From Eleginops maclovinus (Eukaryota > Chordata > Actinopteri > Perciformes > Eleginopidae), in NCBI RefSeq assembly GCF_036324505.1, contig NC_086367.1, positions 21,721,078-21,785,077 on the forward strand: a stretch of 64,000 nucleotides of DNA, given 5' to 3'. The stretch's first letter is position 1. Every line of letters begins with the position of its first letter. The notes under the pieces are model-generated. The model saw only the letters and a program-made list of their open reading frames with translations. It did no database searches and had not been told where the DNA came from. Both the position numbers and the translations under genes were made by a program. This document shows, in pieces, positions 50,019 to 61,300 of this stretch.

Positions 50019-53000
50019 CTGGAGGAAAAACACACAGAAACAGAAGGATAAGTACATATCTGACGGCACTATCCACTGAATCACAGGGCCAGGATATAGG
50101 TGCTGAACTAAGAAGTCCTGAACAATTTTGTGCAAATAACATATCAAACATAAAAGCAAAACAATATATAAGATGACTATACTACATTTTCTGTTGATGG
50201 ATAAAGGAAGTTGAAAAGAGGAGGCAGGAAAACAGCGAGCTCAACGTGCCCTTGAACTGCGGACTCAAACACAGTTCATTATGGTCGTTTTTTATTGACC
50301 CAAGCAATAACTGACAGCCGGCTTCCTGCTCCAACGTTGACTGTAAGTGAGGATTCTGAAAAAATGTTGTTAATAATTCAGGACTAATATAAACAGATTA
50401 GAAATTGCAGATAAAAACTCTTGTTGATATTGTAGAAAATGGAATACTTCTTAAGTTTTGAAGAGTATATAAACTAACCTGCCCATGCAAATACTCTCTA
50501 AAGGTTCATTGTGTGCAAAGTGGCGGGTGGAGAGAGATTTAAAAGTGGCTCAGCAGGCTGACTCTGGTGTGCACAGTGTCACTTTGCTTACAGAAGGGTC
50601 TACTTTCCCAGGAGGACTGTTACTGTAAATGAACACCAGCCTGAATCCTCTGGCCAAACGCTGGAACATTTCCTCTGCTGCCTGGCATGTTAGCGCAGTT
50701 AAACGGCAGCGCTGGACGGACTCCAAGGTCCTGTTACAGTTTAAATATCTATTTGGCTGCTTAAACACACGCTGTGTTACACATCAGCCGTGCTCTCAGT
50801 CAGTCATTAACCAGCGCTGCACGGCGAGCGCCTCAGAGCTCAACTCACGTCCCGGCACACTGACTGTACAAGGACACATTTTACTGCCCCCCCCCATCTG
50901 AAGCTCTGATGTGATTTATCACCCCACTGCTGCCGCTGCAGACCTTTATCAGCCTGCTCTCCATTTCTTTATGATAGTGAGTGAGAGTTTCAGCCGTCTC
51001 TTATTTTCTCCTCCACTGACAAGACCAGCAGCTCTGAAAGGATACGAGCCGACTGGAGTAAAAATGTCCACATGGTTCACGGTATTTGATAGATGCTTTT
51101 ATCTTAAGTGCTTTACATAATGAATGGAAATGCATGGGCGTGTTATGTCAGCATGGGTGGAAATAGAGCAAGAAATAACCCTGTATTAGACTCCTGTTTG
51201 CTGTTCACCTGGACCCTATGATGACCTAATAGATCCGACATCCAGAACGATTGTACAAGTTTGATTGGTGCACCTGTTTTGGATAGCAAGTGAATGAAAA
51301 CAGGCTTCTCTGCCATGTAGTGGATTTATTGACCATTGTTTTCTAGATTAAGTATTTGGCCTTTATCATGTCAGAATACATTGAAAAAAGCCCTAAACCC
51401 AAACATAATTTCTGCTTGTGATTGAAGCAAAAGGAAAAACATCAATCTTGTGAAGCTGTAACTGCTAATGTTGTTGGCTGATAAATCCTGGAATTATTTA
51501 AGTATGATCAACATCAAGTAACTCATTAATTGACTTTCAGCTCTATGTTTTATACAGCTCCAGACCTTCAAGAACTACTTGCCTGAGAGGGCTTAATAAT
51601 CTGTCGACCATTAAACCTCCTCTACCCTTTCTGTCCTCTATCCCAACGCGAGACAGATCGCAAAAGCTGCTAGGCTACCATACCTCAGGGCCTCATTAAT
51701 GTGCTCCATTAAATGTACAGAGCCGAGAGGAAAAAGGAGCGAGTCAAGAGAAAAATAACGTGAACCAATGGGAGTTTTCGATCAGAAAGAGGCTCAACTG
51801 AACCCAAACAGCAGGTGCATACGCTGCTAGCTAGCTTACATCTTTGGATGTTTTGGCGGAATAAATGCACAAACCAATTAACGCTTTCCATCTGAAACAT
51901 ATCCAAAAAACAACCCGATTATAACGGGAATGAGGCAAACAGTTTACACCACACAAACACAGAAGAACTAAGGGTTTAAAATGAAGCCTTTAAAAGAAGT
52001 GTAAACCCCAAACATGCGAGTGATCAGTAGTCAGACATCATCAGTAGCGGGACCGCTATTTTGTCTTCCTGCAGAACAAAGCAGTAGGAAGTAGTTTCAT
52101 TGGGTGTGATTCCAGAACACATTAAGAGCCCTGCAGGCCCGGCAGAGCGACCGCTAATGGCTCGCCATATGGAACTCCACTCCCTGAAATAAAACAGTTC
52201 CCATGAGCCTCCGGGACAGACTGTGTTATCAGCTGGGAATGTGCTCTGTGCAGGGTGACCTGCAGATTTAAAACCTTCTCATGTTACTTCAGTTCGAGGG
52301 TCTGGACCCGAATGTTGTGTTTCTGAGCTCATTGTTGAAACTAATCCAGTTCATGTGGAGGTTAAAGAAAACATAAAGCTGCTGTCTGGTGACTTACGAG
52401 CTTAACCCCTGGCTGCTTTGTCTACAACAAATGTTACACCTCCTTCCCGGTAGAATTTTAACCCTCTAACACAGACTGCAAATAAACATCCCAAAATCAG
52501 CATAGACTTTCCAGGAAACACTGCCTGACCCTGCCTGTGAATCATCATGTTTTAATGTCTGTAGTATCAAAGAAATGGAAAGATGGTTGTCTCTATGTTG
52601 AAACAGGAACTACCATCAGCTCATTTAGCATGCTTTTAAGGGAGTCTTTTTACAAAAATGTAAAATGAAATGTAGACTAAGAACATTTGGCTAGTGATGT
52701 AGCCTGCAACGCAACTCCATATATCCATGACACCATTATAGTGATATATTGTCAGACGATCCAAATGTGTCTGATATACAGATATGTTTTCCTCACTGTC
52801 ATTCTCGGATAATAAATAGCAGCTATGGTTTGAATATTTCAGAAAATGTGGTTTCGTAGAGCTTGCTTAAATGGAGATTAGACATTAAGGGAGGAATTAC
52901 ATTAATCAGCATCACTGGTGGAAAGTCAGCAAGTCTGGGCTGAATCACAAAGGCATTTATGGTTACAGACATTATTCACGTCGTACGGGATCGGGCATGA

Positions 53001-55306
53001 AGGAGACATGAACATGAGGGAGAGCAGCAGGAGTTTGTGGATTACAGACGGATGATTTTATCCAGACTGTTTTCTGATTCATGATTTTGGTTTCATGCGG
53101 GAACAGGAGGAGAAGGAAAGGGAGGGAGAGTAAGAAACCGGGGACATGTGGAGTACAAACTGTAACCGGAAGAAATAGTAAATGTACTTTTAGAAAGGAA
53201 GCAGATGGTTAAATGGTTCCCTGCTGTTAGTCAACAGAACAACAATGCCCTGCAGTGGGTTGTATTTATTGATTGGAGACGTAACAGCAGAGGTGAAAAC
53301 AGTAGTAGCTAATTAGGAAGTGAAATGAAGCGACCAAACCTACTTCAAAGGTTTCAATCAACATTTACGGTTAGGTTACATGAACTTCCTCTGTGAAAAA
53401 TAGTATAAAAACAGATGACTTTGAATCCAGATTGGGTGTTTTCCTGTTTCTCTATCAACATGGAACACATTTACTGCAGGACTTTTGCAAACACCTGACA
53501 TACAAAAGGAATATTACTCCAAAATGCAATTTATTAAGATGGCGAGGACTTCGATGCCCGCTCACTGTCAAGCCGAACATCCCATTAATGAACTCCCTGG
53601 GGCTCTCTGATATCTGATGTCACAGACAGTTGTGCTGGGATGAACTTGTCTGTGGCTAAACCCCAGGGTGAATGAGGCGTGCCTAACTCTGCAGGATGAC
53701 TCAGGCTTGTGTCCTCATCATCATTTTCCCACTTTAAATCGAAATACTGCTGAATTAATGAATCATCTTTAATAAATGTTCTAGGTCTTGTTTATCCCAG
53801 AGGACAACAGGAGTATGTTTGCTGCTGATGTTACAGTGTGTGAAGCAGTGAGAGCCGGCAGATGTGTTTGTGGTTCCTGAGGTGGAGGTCTCAGCCGCGA
53901 CACCACCCGGGCACCCACAAAAAGCTCTTAATAAATCCTCTGATGTGGAATTACCTTCTACAGTTTGTCTGGGAGGACGGCCAGCGGGCGTACTGTACGA
54001 TCTGCTGTTCCCACACCGCCAGCCATCAATCCCTCTGACATGGCCGAGACCACGGAGAACGTTACCAAAGCAACAGACAGCCATTGCAGGAGAGACAACT
54101 TTTCCCAGATAATTATTTTACACCGAAAAGACTATTTATCCACATTTGGTGCTTAATAATAATTTATAATATCTGTATAACCAAGATAACACTGACTTCT
54201 TTAAATGACCCAACGGAAATATCCAGCAGTAGTTTAAAAAGTCTAAAAAAATGAACTGAATGGACAGAGCTTTTACAATCGTGCCACATCCACCAGACAT
54301 TGTTAATAATAATAATTCCATATATCAGAGCACTTGATTGCAGTCGTGGTGCAAGAGTATTTCCTCAAATATATTAGATTGTTTCTAAAATACAAAGCCT
54401 AGCTCTAACCAATGCCACACATTTCACAAATATACTTACTTATTTCGACTCAAATAAAGCGTTGCCAATCTTTCCCACGCTTTAAAACCATTTTGACTTA
54501 TTTGTTATTTTATATCCCAAGATGGTGTGTCTTTATACTAGTTTCAGCAAAGCCATTTCTACTTTCATTTAAACATTTTCCATGATTTTAAGCTGTGGTT
54601 GTGTTTTGCAGATGCTGTCCAGAGGTTCAAATCTCTCCAGAGCCGACTTGTAAGTAGAGAACAAAGCCATTTTTAAAATAGGCTCTGCTCTATGGACTGA
54701 AGCGAGCACACTCTCAAATGTTCTGCAGCAATGTTTATTTATTGCGTTTTGTTATTGGGGACCTCTTGGCAACCCATTAAGTGTCTCAGACTTGAAAGAC
54801 AAAGAGAACACACACCCATTGAAACCCATTCAGTGGAACATTATGGTTTCCATGATTCTACCTGTGTTCATAATGTGAGAGCAGCAGGTTAATGACGTTG
54901 GAGCGAGTTTTTGCAAGCGTGAATGTTTCTCCAGTAATAACTGAGAGATGCTACCGTTTACCGTCTTAAACACTTAGGCTACATCTGCACCGAGCAGAGC
55001 TCCACATACGGGCCCGAGCATGTTGAGCACGTTCGTTCAGATTCTGTCTGCAGCTCAATGGGTGGAACCACTTCCTGTTTCACACCCTGCCCGCTAGTTG
55101 CAACACACACAAAAAACAGGACTGACGTTTTAAAGGACATTTTATACTCCCACTCTACTGGAAAATGTGAAAATGTGTTTTACTTCTTGTTACTTCTCTT
55201 CGATGTTGACGATGTAAACATTTTTCTCATTCATCAGGTGAAGAGGAACAGCGTTTCTCCGTTTAACACCGTACAAGCTGTAACAAAACTGCAAGTTAAA
55301 GGTTTG

Positions 55307-55386
<80 letters not shown>

Positions 55387-58300
55387 TGTATATCTTTACA
55401 GCAGACGTGTTTATGATTCATTCTTTACAAGAGTACAAAGTTCTTCAGAAACCTAACTTTTCTCTCCACCTTCACCAGATGTTTGCATTGAATATAACGA
55501 CGAACAAAATGCCCAAACCCACCCCCACATTATTTTGGAATCGCTTGGTTTAGTGCTATTTACCTAATTACTCATCTACTCAGCCAAAATGCTCTCTAAG
55601 GGTTATTGTTCATAATCAGAATAAGCTTTATTGCCAAGTAGGTTAATAACTTGTGAGCAAATAGCAATAATAATCACTAAACTTATTCTGACAGTCTTCC
55701 TCAGCGGACAGTCTTCCTCAGCTGGCTAATAGTGTGGCGTCGGGTTGAGAAATTGACACTCAGACTGATCCACATCCCAAAAGAGGACTTTAATTCTGTC
55801 GCACTGTGTTCAAAGACAGGAACAGAGTGTGAAAACACTATCAGCTATTGTATGGCACGCCATATAGAATTACTACCCCGTGGTTGTTAACCCTGACAAA
55901 CAGTTCTGAGGTTTTGCCAGGTGCTAAAATTCCTGTCTGTGAATATATTATGTCACAGTTAAAGCTAAGACGCAGTCACAAAACTATACAGGCGAGGCTT
56001 AGCCAAAAACAAAGGTTAAGTTTGAAGATGGCCCTGGTCTGGGTGAGAGTGGCGATGAAAGATCTCTATCCTTGTTGTTTAACTAGCCTGGAAAACTCCA
56101 GTTATTCCAGACTTGTGTTGTTATGGTGCGTGCTTGTTGTGCGTGTTGTACCTCTACGGTTACACAGGTGATTGTGTTGCTGACATCAGAGCCTGCTGCC
56201 CGCTCGGATACTGTTTCCCACATGTCAGCTATCGTGTTCAGACGGACAGAATGACGACAATCTGGCACTGCAGGTGGCACGGCCGACACCATCTGTGTGT
56301 GTGTGTGTGTGTGTACGTACCAAGACCGAGTGCATTCCCATGTAGATTCGGCTGACACAGACCAGCAGACACCAGCAGAGAGCCAGGATGAAGCCCAGCG
56401 GGAACGGGTACTGTGGAGGTGAGAGGAGACACTCTTTAACACAATAACAACACACCTCTGAGATCGAACTGCTGAGGCAGGTTATAACCAACAGCATGAA
56501 AATGAGTTGGCTGGAAAAATGTTACAAATATGAATCAAATAAATACAAATAGTTGCCTGATAACAAAAGTGATCTATCCATAGAACAATTGGTTTATTAA
56601 TTTATGGTTACGCGTCTAAAATAAAGTTGGGTATGAGCGCCAGCATGCAGGTCTGCAGTGTGAACGCAGCCAGACAGAAAAATTAGTGACAGTTGAGAGA
56701 GAAAGGGACGACAGATGAAAGCTGCTGAGGTTTGCAAACTCTTTAAAAGCCTTTTGTCCTCTCTGTTGTTGCTCAGATTCCCTCACAGAACAGGATGACA
56801 ATACAAATCCCAACCCAACACTGGGACTCCCACACCTCCAGCCTTCAGGGGAAATGAGACACGAGATTAATGGAGCTTGATGCTTATTAAAAACGGATAA
56901 AGGAACAGCTAGTAGCTGCACATACGGATACGATTTAAGACTTCATTATATGTGCCACAAACACATTTAAAAAGGAAAGTATTTGTGAAATGTAATAATG
57001 CATTTTTTAAGGAAGCATTAACTCAGTATTGAATGCTGTACTAAAAACTACAAACCACATAAACCCACATTTATGTAGAATATCAGATAAAGATGAAACG
57101 TTTAAGATCTCACTCTGTGGCAAATAACTTTGGAGTAACCAGAGTTTTTTCTCTTATACAAAAAGAATTTAGCAGCAACATTTCAACCGTTCAGATCAAG
57201 AGTCTGCAGGTCAAATGTGTTATCGTCTAGTCACAGTAAGAGCAGTCCTGCGAGACTCTCCTTCAGGTGTCTCTCCAAACACCAGGCTTCCATTCAAAGT
57301 GTTCATTATAAACCGAGGCCTCTTTCCAAAATGAGGTCATGTCACAGGGGGGTTTGGGCTGAGAAACAGCCGTCACTAAGTGTGTGAATCAGCTGTAAAG
57401 CTATGGTGGATGCAGCCAGCTGACATGCTCAGACCATCGCTGTGTTTGGGGAAAATTACCATGGAGTGTGAGGTAAGAGAAGGGAAGAGGAACCAAGGAA
57501 ACCCTGTGTGAAGATGTTGTGTCTCCGGGTCGCTATGGCCTCCTGTCTATAACCGTAGCGGTGCAGTAGTCGCCTCGTGCAAAGTTTTATAGACATGGTT
57601 GTTGTTTTTTGTGTGGCTTTTGGTTTGCTGCACACTGCTTATTGACAGTAAGCCTCACTGCAGGGTTTGCCCTCCGCTCTCACTCACACACACTCACACA
57701 CACACACATACACAGCTCCCAGGGTGTGCTGTGTTTGATTTTCAACACTGCCAAGATGTCCATTTGTCGACCTTGGGGTTACGCACAAACCTAAAGTTGG
57801 GAGTATTTGTCTCTTTTTCATGTCGGAATTACCACAGCAAAAGACCCAAACCTAATTAGTTTAAGCACTGATAAGATGTGTTTATTTCCGTTACTAAAAA
57901 CTTCAACAACACACATTTGAAGTTCCATTGTCTAGAAAAAAACATCTCGGAAATGTTTGGTTTCTTCATTGGTCTGTGATTTCTCGATTAAGAATTGAAA
58001 TCTTGAAACCCCTACTACGTTATAAGCAAAGGTCCCCTTTTCTTGTAAATGTACTGAAATATTAGCAGTATAATGTACTGGAATGCCTCTTCCAGACAGT
58101 CAAGTACAACATATCCAACCTTTCTGTTTGCAGCCCCATAAAAACCCTTTTGAATGCAACGGGAGAGACTTGAGGTTGATACCCCCCTGCACTCTCTGAA
58201 GGACAACACAATGTACGACTCATGTTTGGAGTTAGGAAACGCTATACTGTGATAGTTGTTGCTCTCAGGAAAAAGCTGTAATGTTCCCGCCTAGTGTTCC

Positions 58301-61300
58301 CGCCCGTGAGAGGAAGTCTAACACAAAGCCTGTTTACCATAATGTGAACTGCTCTGGCTCTCCTGGAGGACATAATGAGGATTTATATCACACTAAACCC
58401 ACCTTATCCTTCTGCTCTGATTTTTTCAATCCAGTAACTCTCTCATATCTCCTTTACATATTTCTCCCGATCTAATCTGCTCTCCATCCTCTTTTCCTCA
58501 GCTTCACATCTTATCCTCTCCTCTTACCTCCATCTCCCTGCCCTTCAGTCTAGTTTTTCTTTCTTCCTCCCTCACTTGTCTGTCTTAATCCCCTCTTCTC
58601 TCCCCCATGCTTCCTCCATCTCCTGCCCTCTAGTCTCATCTTGTCTAATCTCTACTGTCTCCTCCTTGAACTGCTCTTTTCTGTTCCGTCCCTCATCCCG
58701 CCTTTAATTTCACCCTTACTCGTTTATTCCATAGAGAGGGACATCTGGCCCTTGTTACTGTCTGAGCTGGAGGAGGGTGGTGGGATGGGGAGGAGGACCA
58801 AATCCAAATCCAAACATTCCTGCTTTACTGAGACAAGTCAGCTGAGGCGGCGGTACAGCAGCTTACCAAGCCATTATGGCAAGCAGGAGGGGAGTTGAGG
58901 ACAAACCCAGCAATCTGCAATCATTTACTCTGGGTTCCATTTAGTAATTGTGTAATATAGATCCCCCAAAAAAAGTTTGCAAAGACAATCTATTAAATGA
59001 CTTGGCACATAAAACTAGGGAAACACCACGTTCAGCCTCCATTGTCCATCCTTCTCCTGACATGTTCGTACCAAACTCTGTGTGAGGGCATGGAGTTCAA
59101 ATTTGCAAAATCAAGGCAGAGGTTGAGAGTATGTGAGTAACAGCAGTACAAAAATGTCTTCTACTTAATGTTGACCAAGTGGCATTGTCTAACGATGTCC
59201 AAATGACTGGGCTATTTCTTTCCATGGGAACCACGCTAGAACTTATGGAGATTTCTTGAGAAATAGGAAGCCAGCATTGATGAATCCGACCAAGAATACC
59301 TATATTTAAAAACAGCTCTCTGGGTATGATCCAGGAACAAGATAAGTCATGTCTGTCCGCTGGTCTGCACTGCCAAACACCAACGTTTTCACAGGTTCTC
59401 CAGCAAAGTAATCAAACCACACTAAAGACAAGATGAATCACAGTAAGAGAGTTGGAAAACAACGCCAACAACGACCAAAATGGGACAACAACGGAAGTTA
59501 GATTATGGTAAGAAATGTCAATGTTCTTCACGGTGCGTTTGCTTTATAGCTTAAATTGCATTTGTCGAGTAAGATAGACCACTGGAATCCTAATGTTTAG
59601 TTCCTGTAAATGTAAGTACAGCTGGAATTTGTCCCGTAGGCTTATATTTTTGTTAAAAACTATGACCTGGACTACAAACCAAAATGTTATCAGTATTTGC
59701 GTTTTCACATGAAGGGAACAACTTTTAAAAAATGGAAACAAATCCTGAGGAAACCCAGACGTGAGGTTGAGTTTGTTAGTGTTTTTTGAGGGAAGTGAGT
59801 TTTTGTATTTAGTGAGAGGGTAAAGTTAAACTTGTGAAAAGCCACACGGTGATACACTGTGACTGACGAGCACAGAAAGAAGTGTTAGCAGAAAGGAGAG
59901 ACACAGACACTATTTCAGTCTTATCTTGAATCCCCACACGCAGAGGTCAGAGTTTGACTGTCTTATCTCCTGCTCTGGAAGACAGATGGGAATGCAGAGG
60001 GTCGTAAATCAATCTCACCCTTACTCTCGCCTTTGTGATTCAATCTACACAATACAGACAGCCCACACAGTTTGCTCACAACTCTGGGCTTGTCCCCTCG
60101 TACACCAGAATAATGACTGTTCAAAGTCATGCGATTTGGGGGAAAATTACAAGGCATTATGGGAATTGTACTTAATTCAGCAAGGAAATATGATCGTGTG
60201 TTTAGATGTACTTTTTTGCATACTGTTGTGACAAAAATACTAATTCTAATCAATTGTTTTGTCTATAAAATGACATAAAATGGGAACAGGTGCATATTAC
60301 AATTTCCTAGAGCACAAGATGACTAATTCAATTATTTAATTTGTCCAACAAACTCAAACATTTTGTAGTTACTATGATAAAAAGAACACGTTTTAGTGGC
60401 TGAAACTAGCAAATGTTGGGTGTTTTTTGTTCAAAAAATGACTCAATCATTTCCTTCCTTAACCATAAATCAACTTATTGTTCCAGAAATCGGCCATAAA
60501 GTATGAGGAGCGTGATAAGCAGCCACACTGGGGCTCAGTTGTCCTCGTATTTCAGTTCTACGAAAGTCAAACAGGCTTCCTGCAGTTTGTTTATCGTGTC
60601 CTCACAGTGTGGATGCACGGTGAGACAATGGAGGTGGACTACACAGACTTTCTGTTGGTTTTACAGACTGCACACACAATGGAGTGTTGTTCCTCCTGAG
60701 TAAATAGGAGGGGATTAAGAAAAGAACAACAGAGAAGGGCCTGTTAAAACAATTCAATCCTGACTGCGTGTTGTTCCAATGCTTTGGGAAGCTTTATACA
60801 TCTTTATGAACCTGGCCAAAGTTGAGGAAGGGGTGAACGTTTGTTTTCATTTGTAGCCACACTGTAGAACAATCATCACTTTTTGAGCGGTTAACGTGCT
60901 AAATGTCACCACAACATACTCAAATTAGCATCAACGAATGGCCAGATAATCTTTTTGGCCTGCAGAGTGTCAGAAAGTAGTGAAACATTATCCAAATTGC
61001 TTGTTCGCATGACAAAACCTTCAAAAATCCAAAGATAATCAGTTTGCTAATTAAATACTAACCCAAGCACAATGTATTCTGTACACCTAATACATTAACA
61101 TAAAGCACCAGCAACATTACACAAAGTAGTTCACGGTTTTTCGTCCAGCGTTCTTGTCGTTGTTTTTACCTTTGTGTCTATTTGTGATTGGATGTGGTAT
61201 TTACATTAGAGAAGCTGGGACCAATGATCTTTGCATTGTTTGCCTAGAATTTAGCTTGATTAATTGGCTTTATAATTAGAATAGTTCAAACGTTTGGGTA

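Larger units (their letters stand above)
50019..56320 (-). other. sgpp1: sgpp1 intron 2 (6.3 kb)
   Basis: Non-coding. It contains a very long GT repeat at 55309, a CA/GT repeat at its 5' end (56293), a retroposon-tail-like 'cagaataagctttattgcca' at about 55618, and GC-richer islands at 52120-52260 and 53861-54090 whose nature I cannot identify. Confidence 0.75.

Noticed and set aside
49411..50151. 246-codon minus-strand ORF and a 160-codon plus-strand ORF over sgpp1 exon 3
   Set aside because: They are other-frame shadows of the GC-rich exon. Only the frame ending at 49467 matches SGPP1 and joins exon 2 in phase.
55058..55553. ORFs with long Cys-Val runs
   Set aside because: Translation of a GT microsatellite.
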